From contig NC_057316.1 in NCBI RefSeq assembly GCF_000687475.1, forward strand, positions 2,170,001 through 2,234,000: a stretch of DNA of 64,000 nt. Direction: 5' to 3'. This document shows positions 23,216 to 37,983 of the stretch, one piece after another (position 1 is the stretch's first letter; every line of letters starts with the position of its first letter). This DNA comes from Ustilaginoidea virens. Its lineage: Eukaryota > Ascomycota > Sordariomycetes > Hypocreales > Clavicipitaceae. A program made the translations under genes and the position numbers. A model generated the notes under the pieces. It was not told the origin of the DNA. It made no database searches and saw only the letters and a list, made by a program, of their open reading frames with translations.

Positions 23216-23611
23216 GGTACGTACCTACCCGGTTGTTGGTTCTGTACCTCCTAGCAAGCAGGTCATGGTACATAGCAGGCAGTTGGCAGGCAGCTGCTTG
23301 AGCCGCTAGTCTTGCCGCTTTCCCGCCCAAGGAGTCGAGCAAACCCGTGCCTGCCTCGTCGTCCACGAACCTGCCATTGCATATTGAGACCTACATGCGA
23401 TTCAACGCGACTACCTAAATTAAAAATTTTCGCCGACCTCTTCCCCCCTTCCCCCGCCCCCGCCTGCCCCCCCCCCTTTCTCTCTCCCCTCCTTCTCTCC
23501 CCCCATCATTGGGCACAATGCTATTACTTTGCGGGATCCCGTTTTGCCTTACCCCAGCCTCGACGTTCCTTGTTATGTTATGTATGTCGTCACATCCAGT
23601 CAATGCCCTTC

Positions 23612-23700
23612 CACAGAGCACAGAGCACAGAGCACAGAGCACAGAGCACAGAGCACAGAGCACAGAGCACAAAGCACAAGAACACAGAGCACGGAGCACG
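23612..23700. repeat. 7-bp tandem repeat CACAGAG, about eight perfect copies plus degenerate tail
   Basis: Perfect CACAGAG units to about 23667, then diverging copies. The apparent peptide repeats in overlapping frames are artefacts of the array. Confidence 0.9.
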
Positions 23701-24570
23701 GACGGAGCACAGGGCACGAGCACAGAGCGCAGCACACGCAGCATAGCACTCGGCACTCAGCGCTCTGGCGTCCCCTAGGAACAGGTACATGTCTGGTAGG
23801 TGCCGTCCCTGCCAGGCATTGGCATGCATCTCACCGTTCGCTGCATCATTGTACATCCATGCGTATCGGCACACCTTGCACAAGACTTTGGCAAACGCGC
23901 GAGGCCTGTGGAGCGCTCTGCGTCTTGATCTTGCGACGTTGAGACCCGTGAGACCTTGCAGCAAGGCTCCCTTTCTGTCCCTTTATTTTTATTTTTTTCT
24001 TTTTGATTTTTTCTTTGGGCCTTTTGTTTTTCTCTCTCTCTTTTCTTTTTTTTTTTTTTTTGCCCCCCCCCTTTCCCGGCACAGTCGTCGCTTCCACCAA
24101 CTCGTGGCCGCCCTTTCCCCCCACCTCCCACCCCTTCCCCGAAAGAACGCGCTGGACCCGACACCCCCCAGACTCCAGCAGGTCCCAGGCAAATGGACAC
24201 CCCCTCCCCCCCAGGTTTCCAGCACGGTACCTGTGCCAGCCAGCCTTGGCCCCCTGGCCGGCCCTCAGGCCCCCCCCACTGCGCCGCCGTCTTCCTTTTC
24301 CTGGATAGCTCCAGCTCCAGCTCCAGCTCGGGTACTCCGTACTCCTCCGTACCTGTATGAGGTCTCGTCGCGTCTGTACTCCGTCTGTCTGTACTCCGTC
24401 TGGTACTTTCCTCTTTGGCATCCTACATGTAGCATCCTACCTACCTCCAGGCCGTCTCTGCCCAACTACAACGGCGTGCTGTGCTGCGCTGTGCCGTCTG
24501 GTGCCCGTACCAGACAGAACCTTGTTCGATTGAATATTGGATTAACTTGAGCCGTCCGTCCGTCCGGTCT

Positions 24571-24600
24571 CGCCTCGCCTCGCCTCGCCTCGCCTCGCCT
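24571..24600. repeat. CGCCT pentanucleotide repeat, six copies
   Basis: Perfect tandem units in the upstream region of the transcription factor gene. Confidence 0.9.
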
Positions 24601-25209
24601 CAAGCTGGCCGGCCTCGTTTTCTCTCGGCATCCATTCCATCTGCCCAGGGTTTGCTAACCTGCCTCGCCCCGTCCAAACTCGCTGGTCTCTGCTGCCTGT
24701 TCTGGCCCGTCTCTCGCCGTCAGTTGGCCATCAGTTCGGCGGCCGTCAGTCAGCAGCGCGGCCCGTCAGTCAGTCAGTCAGCGGCCCGTCAGTGGACGAC
24801 CAACCTGGAACCCCGAGCAAAGTCTGGTTGACCAGACGCATCAATGTCATCATAGCCCTCCAAGCCCAGTGAGGCTCCGTGTACCGAGTACCGAGTACCG
24901 AGTACGTACCCGCGCGCTCAGGCTCAGCGCACCAGACCACTCCAGACACTCACTCAATCACTCACCTCACCTCACCTCACCTCATCAACTCACACGCCCC
25001 CATGCCAGCCATTTCCAACTAGGCCTTTCCCAATGCTCAGGGCCCAATCATCCATCATCTGCCTCAGCTCCCGAGCTTGAGCTCCCCCGGGGCCCCTCGT
25101 TCCCGCTTTCCCAGCACATGGAAGCTGGCTGGCCCTTCTCCGGTTTCCTGGCTCGCCGGTCCCTTGCCTCACCTTCTGCCTCGTTTCTGATGTGTCTTGT
25201 GTGCTCCGT

Positions 25210-25254
25210 GGGCGTACTGGGCGTACTGGGCGTACTGGGCGTACTGGGCGTACT
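25210..25254 (+). repeat. 9-bp tandem repeat GGGCGTACT, five copies, next to a start codon
   Basis: Five perfect copies end 14 bases before the ATG of the Zn2Cys6 gene. The array is in frame with that gene and has no stop codon, but also no upstream in-frame ATG, so it is taken as 5' leader. Confidence 0.9.
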
Positions 25255-25268
25255 GTGAGCGCGAAAAC

Positions 25269-28190
25269 ATGGATCCAGCACCCGACGGCAAACGCCCTCG
25301 TCTTGGCTCGTGGTCTACTTCTGCTCCGTCTTCCTCTCCCGGGACCTCTCTACCTCTTCCTCACAGCGCATCGACTTCTCACCTGCATCCTCATCCTCAT
25401 CCCCATCCCGTCCCTCATCCTCATCACCCACCCACGCCAACCTCCTATCAACAACCGTCATATCAGCCTCGACCAAGCGAGCAAGCACCCGCTCCTCCCG
25501 CGCCAGCTTCACTCCCGGGCCCTTTACATGGTCATGCGCAACCTCAGCATCCTGACCTCGACCGAAGGCTCCTAGAACCGGAAACACTAGCCCCGATGCA
25601 AGATCACTACCGTCAACCTGGCCCTCAACCGCAGTCTCATCACCCAAATCACCCAAATCACCCACCGTCACCCGCTCACCCTCCCTACCACCAGTATCCG
25701 CAGAGGGATGCCATCATAAAACCCGAGTCTGGAGACGATGCCAGGCGCTCAAACTCATCGGCAGCTCATGCGCCCGACTCCCTGTCTCATACGTCGCACT
25801 CCGTCCCGGCTTCGCATCACCCTCCGCCGCCGCATCCGTCAGCAGGCTATCATGCTGACGCTCCGCAACCACGCCATATGAGCTATGAGAATGGTTCTTC
25901 GGTTCCTCCTACGCCCGGCTTCTACCGCCCTCAGTCCTATCCGCCCCCCCAGCCCTCGCACCAGAGTTCCTATGAACCTCACTCCAGCTACCAACCGGCG
26001 CCAGACCAGTTCTATGGAGTATATTCGTCAGCCTCGGCGGCAAAAAAGAAGAATACAAGGGCCTCGCAGGTATTCCATCCTCGCCGAGCATCAGCTGGCT
26101 TTCTCCTTCTTCTTCTCCCCCTCCTCCTCCATTGCCCGGCGTCCTCGCGCTTGTTGCTTCTCTGTCCAGTCGACTGGATGAAACTGACTGGAAATCGTAG
26201 GCTTGTGACCAGTGTCGCCAACTCAAAGCCAAATGTGATGAAACCAAACCCTGCAAGACATGTCGCGACAAAGGTACAGAATGTCGATATCGCGACCCTG
26301 TACCCAAAGCGTACGTCTCTTGACTGTCCCTCCTTTGACCGCCTCCCCAGTTTTCGCCTGCGGAATCAGGGGCGTGACGTGACGGTGGTGTTTGCGAGAG
26401 GGAAGCGCTAACATGGCTGTATTAGCACCGACAAGGCTCAGGCAGACATACTCGACGGCATCAACATGATACATGGTAGCTTGAATAGCCTGATGGACCG
26501 GTTCAGCCGCATGGAGGACAGGATCCTGGCAGTGGAGTCCCTGGTATCCAGCAAAGCTAATGGCAACCATATCAAGGCGGACCCCGCCGCTGACGACGAG
26601 TGCAAGACCTTGTCCGAGTCCTCATTTCATGCCAACGCCGATGGATCGTCTCATTATTACAACGGCACATCATCTCTCGACTACATGAACAACACTGATC
26701 GGGTGCCCATGCGACTCATGGCCGACGATGATGAGATGGAAGCAGAACCAGGCCCTCCGGTCGCTCCGGGAGAACCTGCCATCCCGATCAATCACACCAC
26801 GCTAGCCGGCTTACTCCTCGAGTGGCCGTGTATAAGGGATCTTGTCAAGCCGCATCTGGAATCTTCGGGCATCCGGCATCCCTCAGAGTACCCCATCAGC
26901 CTGGAACAGAACAGGGGAATTCTCATCGTGTACGGACGTGGCGAGGATTCCCATTCGTCCAGGCACCCCAGGGACGCCAGCATAGAGTATGGCCAGCTGG
27001 ACATGGCTGACGATTCATCCGACACCGCATCGCCCTCTGCCGCAGGTGGCGACTGGGGCCACCTGGGCGGGTTTAGCCCGGCGGATCAATCGGTAGACTA
27101 CAGGGGCGGTGTTCTTGCCAGTGACGGGAACCCGGACTTTAGCGAGCCCAAGGTCTGGAGTTTTGTCAAGAGCTTCAAGGAAAACATCCTCAACATGCAC
27201 CCCATCATCCAGCCAAAAGCGGTGGATGAGTGGGTGCAGTACTTTTTGGACACCTTGCCGCCAATGTCAATGCGCGCCAAGGCGCACAGATCTCCCATAA
27301 GCGCTCACAGCAGTTTTGCCGTCAAAGGCGGGTCTGCGAGCTCGATGCATGAGAATGTCGGATCAAAACGGAAAAGGTCGCCTGGTACAGACGTTTTGGA
27401 AGTACCCTCAACCCCGAACCTGGCGAAATCAGGCAGGCCGGAACGATCAATCCACAATGCGTTGGTTCTGACCATCCTGGCACTCGGTAGGATCTGCCAG
27501 CAAAGAGACCGCATCCATGACGCTGTCCATCCGAAAGATGCCTTACCTCATCAGGGAAGCCCGCTGACAAGAAACGGTATTCCTTCGTCTCCCGGCCAAG
27601 GCTCTCCACCCTGTATATCGCTACACTCTCAGTCACCTAGCCAGGCCTCCCCCAAGGAGTCCGAACGAGGGTTTCAAAGCAGACGATCATCCATTCACGG
27701 CAGTGGCAATGGAACGACGAGGAGCGTCCTCGGCCTGAAGAAAAACTTCGAGTCCATCCCAGGCTTGGAGTACTTTGCTTTTGCGACAGACATATTGGGC
27801 AACCACACAGGTGCCTACAAGAATATAAAGCACGTGTACGCATTAATATTCGCCGGCCTGTATCACGGGCAGCTAGCTCGGCCGATGGAAAGCTTTGCGT
27901 TCATCCACCTCGCCAGTCATAAATTGATGGTGATCATGAGGCCGTACGTAAGCGAACTCTTTTTTTTGTTTTGGATGCTGGACAACCCCCCGCCCCCGGG
28001 AGAACGGACATTACATACTCACAGTCGTGTAGGAGCTTGGACAAGTTGCGCAGAATCAAGCAAAGCCTCACAATGATACAGGAGACGAAATACAATCAGC
28101 TGGCATTGGCCTTTTGGACGTGTTTGCAGCTTGAGAGGTGAGTCGAAGTCGGTAGTTGAAACGGGAGGGAGAAGGGAGAGTGGGGGGGGG

Positions 28191-28230
<40 letters not shown>

Positions 28231-29256
28231 TCGGCAAAGGACGGCTGATGTTGACTAATTAGTGATTTGATCGCGGAGCTGCAGCTGCCTCCATCTGGGC
28301 TACTCTCATACGAAGAGTTCATGCCTCATCCCAACATGAGCATGCTGGAGGGATATGACCAGAGGGTGCTAGACAGTTATCCCGCGCAGCTGTATCTCCG
28401 GACGCACTTGAACAGCATCCATCGCATGTTTTACGCGCCAGACGCCGACGAAAAAGCCATGGACTCGAAAGAGCTGGATCCGAAATTCAAGACGGTCGAC
28501 TCGGTTGCCGATGCTGTGTCTGGCATGCAGTGGGTCGCCAAAAGCTTTGCTTTCCAGGAAAGCGATCCTCCTGCAGGGGATATTCTGGCAGCGCGGCTAC
28601 GGGCCAAGTACTGGGGCGCGCAGAACATCACCTACCGGCCGTTTATCCGTCAAATACTGCAATGGTCCGAGTCGATGCAGAACCACTCGTCCAGTCCGAG
28701 CGGGTATGCAGTGTCAGAGTTTCGGCAAGGAGTCACGGCGCCCGTCATTGACCCTTCCATCAAAAGTCCGAAAGAGATTCCAACAGCCGTCATCGACTTT
28801 GCGAGGCGAGGCATCAAGGCTCTCATTGAGAGTACCCGATCATTTCACGGCCTCGGAACCGAGCGGCCCATTATCACAAACGTGTTTGGAACCGCCCATG
28901 CGTAAGTCCTGGCATGTCATGTCGCAACGGGTTACCGACTTGCTAACAAGCGGGTGTCTTGCAGACAATGGGGAAACTTGCTGGTTCTTTCGGCCTGCTC
29001 CCGAAACGTGGTTCTTAAGGAGTTTATAGACATGGAACTTCTCAAGACGCTGTTTGAAAAAACTATTGGGTTTCTATGGCAGTCGAGCACAGCAACAAAC
29101 TGCTTGAAAGCGGACCGGCTGCTACTCGAAGGCCTGTACCGAGATTTTTTTCGACGAGATGACGCCAAGAACACGGGAAGCTTCTCGAGCAGTGCGAGCT
29201 TACACACACCCACCCTTCAATCGGCAGCGCCACCGCCCATGTCAACCCCGACATGA
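25269..29256 (+). CDS. Zn2Cys6 (fungal C6) transcription factor, about 1158 residues
   Basis: Six exons: 25269-26069, 26201-26310, 26426-27947, 28025-28137, 28263-28901, 28965-29256. All introns have GT...AG ends, and most have CTAAC/CTGAC-like branch sites. Residues 1-267 are a disordered Pro/His/Ser-rich region starting MDPAPDGKRPRLGSWS. The zinc cluster starts exactly at exon 2: ACDQCRQLKAKCDETKPCKT then CRDKGTEC, with cysteines at 269, 272, 279, 285, 288 and 295 in the canonical CX2CX6CX5CX2CX6C spacing. A coiled-coil-like linker follows (ADILDGINMIHGSLNSLMDR). The long remainder resembles the fungal-specific regulatory region, with blocks such as PKVWSFVKSFKENILNMHP and AKYWGAQNITYRPFI. 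It should be a nuclear DNA-binding regulator; the target pathway is not evident, and I do not recognise a named orthologue. Intron 4 contains a GT microsatellite. The gene stands alone in a gene-poor region. Confidence 0.92.
28193..28229. repeat. GT dinucleotide microsatellite in intron 4 of the regulator gene
   Basis: About 16-18 GT units inside the 125-nt intron 28138-28262. Confidence 0.9.
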
Positions 29257-32200
29257 GGCTTGCGCCATCCTATCCGGACGGAACCGAGACGGCCTTTGGG
29301 CCCGACTTCTTTATTTACTCCCGACATTACATTATCTCTCTCTCTTGGCCAAGGGAAATTTGTTTTTGTTTCCTCTTTTTTTTTTTTTTCTTCATGAGCC
29401 TGTGTTTTTGCGACGGACTTGTTGATGCAGCTGGTACGAGCTCAGATTCTGTCATCCGAGCCATGAAGCTGTGGAATATTTGACTGGGCGAAGAGGTAAT
29501 TTCTGTGGTGCATGGCGAAGGAGCGATTTCATTTATTCCTACTGCTTTTTTTTATTGCTTTTTTTTCATCATTATTGTAGTTAATTTTCTCGGTTGGATA
29601 GTCTGGCGAGAGAGAAGCTGGGTATTCTGGAGGTCATTGTACACACAAGACATGTTGCGACAGTTGGCAAGCATGCGAATGCGATTTACCGCTCGTAACC
29701 ACTAGGAAACATTCTCATCATTACTTGTTACTTCTGTTACTCTTGTTAGTCTTGGTCTTGTTTTTTTTTTTCATCCCGTTTCCATTTCATTCCCCCCTTT
29801 ACGTGTTTCATGGCAGCAAATTGAGTTTCCATATCTAGGTCTCAATCTGGCTGGATGTATGTCGAATGTCGATGACGGATATAGACGCATCTGCGGCAGA
29901 GACACCTACCCGGCTTGCGTGGTCCTTTATTTCGCTTGTGCGATGGATGCGGCTTCTTTTCATGTGTTTAGGCTACGATATGCTCGGGTACCACCTGTTG
30001 TTGTTGCGCAGGATGCCGCCGCGTACCATGGGGCCAGAAGGACCTGCTCGAGACTCGAGGCACGGTGGCACGGGGCAAGGGCAAGGGCACACAGAGACGA
30101 CATGCAGGTGAAATATCGCGCAAGACGGAGCAGCCATGGTTGGACGGGAAAAGCCGACGCAGATTGGGGGGGGGGGGGGGGGGGGAAGAAGAAGAAAAAA
30201 GAAGACGGCATCTCTGCGGGCTGTGTTGGCTGGGAGGTGTTCGTTGTGCACGTGCGGCACGGGTGACGGATGGCTTTTGACGAGTTTGCGGCTTCGAGGA
30301 GGTGACGATGAGTTGACAAGGTGAAGGAGGCTTGCCATGGGACTCGGGTGACAAGGACGACCAGACAATACAAAGTACGTGGGGTCGGATGGGGGTGAGT
30401 CTCGAGTCGTCAAGTCGTCAAGTCGTGAGACGAGTACAAGTCGTGAGCCGTAATCCAGGTTGGGACCAATGTCACGCCAAGGAGTGGCTGTCGGGATCTG
30501 GGGGAGAGGGATGAAATCGCAAGGTACGGGGCACAGGACGGCTAAAACAGACAAAAGGCATTGGAGGCGACAGGATGGAAGGCGATGCGACGTGTTTGGT
30601 GTCTTTGTCGTATTCGACCTGGGAAAGTTTGGCGGGGCGACTAGGTGAGCCATTTTCATTCTGGTCTGCTGAATTTCGTTTCTGCCGTTGACGAGCAAGC
30701 AACGTATATTTTGCTCGTAATTTTGCTCGTAATTTTGCTCGATCCGTAAGCAGATGTGCGGCTGCAGGCAATTATGCATTCATGGGTGAGAAAGTTGGCC
30801 GATACGTCCAAAAGGGGGGGAAGGGGCGCGCCCAGAGCCTAGAGGCTGGGAGCGGGAGCGGGAGCGGCGGCGGCGGCGGCGGCGGCGGCTAACTATAGTC
30901 TACATCTATATAAGATTAGGGGAGCGAGGCAAAGTGGACTAACGCTGGTGGTGTGCATTAGGGGGCTTACTAGCTTGGTTAAACAGACGGCAAACTGGTA
31001 TTTTTGGCATTTTCGGCGTGGGTGGAGGCTCCTCGCCGACGCCATCTGCGTTTAGCGTCCGGCCTGCAACGCGACAGAATGGCGAGTTTTAGACGTGCGC
31101 GCTAGGAAAGCTGCCGGAATCTGGAAAGTACCGTACAACTTTCTGCCAGGCTTGCCGATGCTATTGCTACGTCTGCAAATGCTTTGCTTTGGGTGGGACA
31201 TCCGTGGCGCAACTGTTCACCAGAACGGATGCACTGCCCATGGCTAGGTATGTACTTGGTTGCGCGGACTAGTCTTGTCGAAAATTGCGCCGTTCCGAAA
31301 TCAAGTTCGTGTCGTTCAGGGTGAAGTGAAGCGCGCATGAATCTCGCTGCTGAACGAGCTTGAGAGCTTTGGAGACGTTGGATGCGTCTCGGACTTGCCG
31401 TTGCACCTCCGACGCTACAACTCAACCAGGCACCACAGCACGTGCCGCTACTTCTGGATATCCCCCGACCTAGGTAGTCAAGTAAGCATGAAATGCAGCT
31501 TGCACGGGAGCTGACTTTCGTTCTCTATTTCCAGATCCACGCGGCAGCACCGGCATCAGATGGTTGTGTTGATTTGGTCGTCGCTGCAAGGGGTGTGAAG
31601 ACGACGAGTTCTGCTGTCTTTGGCCACAAAGGCTCCTCTCGAGCCAAGCAAATCGGCAGTGCCAGCTCCCGTGGGGAGGGAGCAATCGAAAAGCACGCGG
31701 CAGATTCCATTCAACAATGTAGCCGGCGAATGGTCCGCACGACGCCAGATACGCGGATTGGAGAATGGAGAGAATAGCTACGACTCGTTGCGTGACGGTC
31801 AAACTGAGAGCCCGCAGGCGGGCGTCTGGTGTAACTCGTAGTAGTATATCGTTTCAGGCTTGATTCCCAGAGTCCCAACACAACATTGATTGCAACTTGC
31901 GATGAGCGGGTTTCCAAGTTGTAGGTGCTGCCCTATTGACCGAGTTAGAGAGCAGGGACAAGAGGAAGACGCAACAGGGGCGGGGAGGAGGGGGCATTAC
32001 TGTAATGGTCCCCGGCAAAGGGGGATTTTGCAAACATCATCTAAACGTAAACACATGCACAAGAGATAATGTAGATATCAACAGTCAACTGTAAATCTGT
32101 CGCAAGAGGTGCCTCAGAAACACCACAGGCGCGCCGGACAAAGTACAACCCGAACGGACCTGACTTGGTAGTGAGCATGGCAAATGGCAACCTGGTACGC

Positions 32201-34082
32201 AGCACGTAGCAAGCCCCATGGTGGATGGCGAACTTGGGTTCGAGTTTGCTTCTGCTACAGACGGAAATGAGCGTGACTCCTTGAAACCACACAGGCAATG
32301 GAGCCCAGGGGGGACGGGGGGGGGGGGGGGGGGGGGGACGGCCTTGAGATGCAAGTCGTTCTTCTATCCTTGCGCGTTGGGATGATTTCTTTCTTTGCCT
32401 CACGCCTAAATTGTGGACGGTGAATCCGTCGACATGCTTCATCTGATTAGGGCTCTCGGACGTGAGACGTAATTGGAAAGAGCGGCGGATGGGCAGGTGC
32501 GAATGGGCAGGTGGAAAAGGGAAGGTGCGAATGGCCGATGCAACTTGTCCTGCAGCAGTCACCAGTGCACCAGACTCGCACTTTTCGCCAGCCCCTCAAG
32601 TCAACTTAAAATACCGCCAGATTGTTTCACGGTTCAATGGGACCCCCCCCCCAGCCGGGATGAAAAACATAAAACAGCCGAGGAAACAAAGAAACGGATT
32701 GCGTTTGCGGACACGGCTACTAAGCGCTCGCTATACCGAGGAGTCTACTCCGTAGCGAGGCTCCGCATAGCGAGCAAGAGAAAAAAAAGGCCTCCCTTTT
32801 GCGAGAACTTGCCTGATACCAAGTTGACCATTCTCCGTCCCCTGAAGCAGCCATTGACAACCCTCCTTCCCGCGGATGACCTCAATTCTTTTCCTAGCTC
32901 CCTCCCGCCTTTAGACGCGGCTCTCGGCAACCAAGCAAGCCCGTTGCCTTGCCCGAAGCCTGCGTCCGGACAGGGATCTTGCCAGATCGACGCAAAGCTA
33001 CTCCGTACTATTCGGTCCGCACATACTGGCGTGGCAGGGGGAGGATAGTGATTAGCAGGTGAGTTGAATTGCCCCCATCCTGAAGAGGGACTTGAACGTG
33101 TCAAGATTCAAATGCAATTTGAGTTCCGCCAGCGTCGCCCCCCGCCTACCCGCCTGGCTTGTGGAATTAATAGAAGCAACTGCGCTGCGCGGCTAGCACA
33201 AACAAGTGTGCGACAGCCCAACAGAGAGCAGCAGTGGCAGGGCTTGCCTGCAGAGTCGAGGAGATTATCAAATCTCTCATCTGCGGTCAACTTGGTGCGC
33301 CAGACTGGCAGACGGACGCATGCTCAGCGGTAACACGACAGGCCATGCCAGGCGCCAATGATACCTCCATCATACTCCGTACCAATGCATGGCTTGGCAA
33401 GCAAAGCCGAGAAAGGAATGCGCAAGCAAACCAGTTGACCGTACGAGGCACTCCGCAATCAGGTGCCCGTACCACAAACCTTGGCGCATGGCCGGCTCCC
33501 GACGAATGGCGAGATGCCGCCATCTGGCCCGATGCATGCCTCCAGGGGCCAAGACGCTTCCTTAATGCTGCCTATCCTCCCGGACACCCTACTAATCTCA
33601 GCTCCCCTTGCCGCTCCCCTGCAGAGCGCAGGCAACCCCAGGTCTTTGCTTTCCACAGCTAGACCGTACTCCGTACATGCCCAAGGTATGTAGGTAGGTA
33701 CCTAAGGTATGCAATGTGGACGGACGGGTCTGGTATCCTCAGCCGTAACCAGCTCATCTGCCCGTCTGCCTGCCCGTCTGCCTGCCCGTCTGCCTGCCTG
33801 CCTGCCAGCCTGCCGTGCCGTCCTGTCTCTGTCCCGCGGGAGCCACGGCAAGCCACGGTCGCGGTAAGCGCCCAGGCGGGTGCACAACCAATAATCAAGT
33901 TGGCGCTGCTGCATTGCACTGGGCCAGACCAGACTCTGTTTGATGACTTTTGCCTCGTCAACTCAACCCGTCTGGTGCAAAACGTCTATATCAACCAACC
34001 AACCCACCCCCCCAAGACGTCCTCCCGTCGCCCAGGCGGGAAAACATCACTGATCCGATCCCCCCCCACGTTGCCTGCCGTC
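29257..34082. other. Gene-poor region of about 4.8 kb
   Basis: No supportable gene. The first few hundred bases are probably the 3' UTR of the regulator gene (T-rich stretches to about 29800). The region has G-runs near 30168-30185 and 32319-32337, a GGGAGC then GGC repeat at 30848-30889, and several TACTCCGTA motifs (32746, 32999, 33373, 33668). A GTCTGCCTGCCC tandem lies near 33766-33810, and a GGTACCTAAGGTA palindrome near 33697. A 191-codon open frame at 32473-33048 has no recognisable features. Confidence 0.5.
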
Positions 34083-34974
34083 ATGCTCAAAACCTGGCTC
34101 GCCGTCCTCTCCGCCGCTCTGGCCCTCGCCCTCCCCTCCGACTCCTGCAGCGCCGGGGGTCATCAACCCCCAAATCTCCCCCAGAGCGATGGTGGTAAGT
34201 CTGGAATAACCCTCCCCCCCCTTCCTTCATCCTATTCCCCTTCCTTCCACAACGACGACAACGACAACGACAACGACAAAAAATAAAAGAACAGGCTGCA
34301 GCTAATTTTTCAACTCCTTTTTGCTCTTTCTAGCCGCCAGCCTGCCTCAACCGCCCCCCTCCTCCAAGCTGCTCTACATAGCCCTCGGTTTCGGGATCCA
34401 AAATTACACCTGCCGTACCGCCGGCGCCACACCTACCTCCACCGGCGCGCTCGCCATGCTTTACGACATCACCAAGCTCTATCCCGGGCATGGCAAGCAC
34501 TCCCTCTCCCAGACGGCCTGGGACGCACTCACCTCGCGCGCCCTGCGCACCCACGACGTGCCTCTCAACTTCAACTCCTCCGCCGCCGGACGAGGCGACC
34601 CCCGCATCAGGCGAGCCTCGCAAACCGACCCCTTCCCCCCCGACTCCCCTCTCCACCTGTCCGGCCTGAAGCCGCTGCACTTCCTGGGCCACCACCTATT
34701 CACCCCGGCCGGCGTGCCCGACTTTGTCCTGAAGCGCGGCGCCGTCAACCTCCTGGCCAAGAAGCTCGCCGCCGTGGATGCGCCCCGGTCCGCCGACAAG
34801 GGGCCCGACGGCACCGGCGCCGTGCCGTGGCTTCAGCTCGGCGCCAAGGACGGCAGCGTCGGCCATGTCAAGTACGTCTATCGGGTCCTGACTGCCGGAG
34901 GAGCCAGCCACGGTTGTTCTGGACAAGGCGACGATGGCACCAGCTACACCGCCATGTACTGGTTTTTCGGTTGA
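34083..34974 (+). CDS. Secreted DUF3455-family protein
   Basis: Two exons, 34083-34194 and 34334-34974, encode 250 residues. The intron (GTAAGT...GCTAAT...CTAG) is phase 1. The N-terminus MLKTWLAVLSAALALALPSD is a clear signal peptide. After the exon junction come blocks typical of DUF3455: YIALGFGIQNYTCRTAG, SKLLY, a PLHFLGHHLFTPAGVPDFVL segment, VPWLQLGAKDGSVGHVKYVY, and the ending YTAMYWFFG. Members are often mislabelled malate dehydrogenase, and no activity is established to my knowledge. Four cysteines (in SDSC, NYTC, HGC and nearby) suggest disulfides in the secreted form. The gene is convergent with SLT2. Confidence 0.85.
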
Positions 34975-35848
34975 CTTTTGCGCAATCACCCAGGTTTTTT
35001 CCCCCTTCTTTTTCCCCCCCACGCACGTAATGACTTTTCTTTTGGGTTTTCTCCCTCTTGGGCTTTCTTCAGCATGGTGTTTTTTTCCCTTATTCTTTTT
35101 CATTTTTTTTTTTTCAGAGGCACTTCGCACCTCGTTGCTGATGAGCGGCAACCAACCTGTATATGATAGTCCATGCTGGCATGTTTGGGCGGCTCGCTGA
35201 ATATTCCCGACACCAATGGTACGTTTTGGAAGGCACTTGTACGGCGCATGAAAGGGCATGCTGGACGTGCGACAGCGTCTATTCATTCATAACCGGAGAA
35301 GAGGAAAGAAACGTGGCTGATGGGGTGAGTTCCGCCAACGACGCGGACATGTCGTCTTGGTGTCTCGAATTTACAAGTCTGAAGACGAAGATGGCTGAAT
35401 CGGATCGGAACATGGCCGGGCGGACCAACTTTGCCCCATCCACAATCCGTACACAGATTCCCAAAGAGGTCAACACGTCATGCCATGACTGATAATTTTG
35501 GTCAACTCGCGACACAAAGGTCGGGGGGGGGGGGGGGGGGGGGGGGGCAAAGGTCCACAAGTTCTTTTACTCAAAGTAACCCAAGACTTATTTGGTGAAG
35601 CAAAGAAGAAGAAAAAGAAAACGTCCCGCTACTAGTCTAGTTGCGTCTCGCTGATTCGTAAAGCCCGCTGCCGGAATGCAGGTTCCACCCAGATTGCATC
35701 TTTCTGTCGTGATGCGGCGTGGTGATGCGGCGCGGTGATGCGACGTTGCCCACCCCATCCCCGTGTTTCCCAGCCTCGGCCGTTTTCGTTTGAAAATGTT
35801 TCTCCTTCTCTTTTTCTTCTCCCTCGTACCGCGTTTCCCTCGGCAAGC
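34975..35848. other. Convergent intergenic region between the DUF3455 gene and SLT2
   Basis: No gene. T-rich tracts near 35077-35115 and a G homopolymer of about 24 bases at 35523-35547. It serves as 3' flank for both neighbours. Confidence 0.6.
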
Positions 35849-37600
<1,752 letters not shown>

Positions 37601-37875
37601 GATGTCGTGTCTTTGCACAGAGCCTCGCGCCGTCGGATCGATCGTCGAGTCGAAGCGGGGTGAAGACCCAAGGAGGGGGGAGGGGGGAGCGGGGAGGGGG
37701 GAGTGAGGGGGGAGAGTGAGGGGGGAAGAGTGAGGGGAGGAGGAGGAGGAGGAGGGGGGTCTCTGGTCCGTCCACAGCAGGGGACCGTAGAGTGTGTCTG
37801 CGCGTTGGATCTTTTGACGATTCGTGTCCGGACACAGAAGCGAATCCTTGGGTAGTCGACGGGAAGTTACGGGCT

Positions 37876-37983
37876 GGGCGATGGGCGATGGGCGATGGGC
37901 GATGGGCGATGGGCGATGGGCGATGGGCGATAAGCGATGGGCGATGGGCGATGGGCGGTGGGCGGTGGGCGATGGGCGATGGG
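37876..37983. repeat. 7-bp minisatellite GGGCGAT, about 15 copies
   Basis: Tandem GGGCGAT with a few variant units (AAGCGAT, GGGCGGT), about 275 bp upstream of the SLT2 start codon. Confidence 0.92.

Larger units (their letters stand above)
11703..25268. other. Gene-poor region of about 13.5 kb upstream of the Zn2Cys6 regulator
   Basis: I find no gene I can support. The longest open frames (12691-13668 minus, 13496-14059 minus, 21290-21901 plus, 23789-24550 plus) have no recognisable motif, no intron logic and unnatural composition. The region holds many simple repeats, listed separately, and several GTACTCCGTAC and GGTACCTAGG-type palindromes (for example 13901, 15881, 17252, 21311, 22412, 23120-23230, 24332). 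It may contain the long promoter or leader of the transcription factor gene, unannotated non-coding RNAs, or decayed sequence. Nothing in the sequence decides between these. Confidence 0.5.

Noticed and set aside
23789..24550. 253-codon plus-strand frame and its minus-strand counterpart
   Set aside because: Built on T-, C- and Pro-rich simple sequence; hydrophobic Phe runs come from a T homopolymer region.
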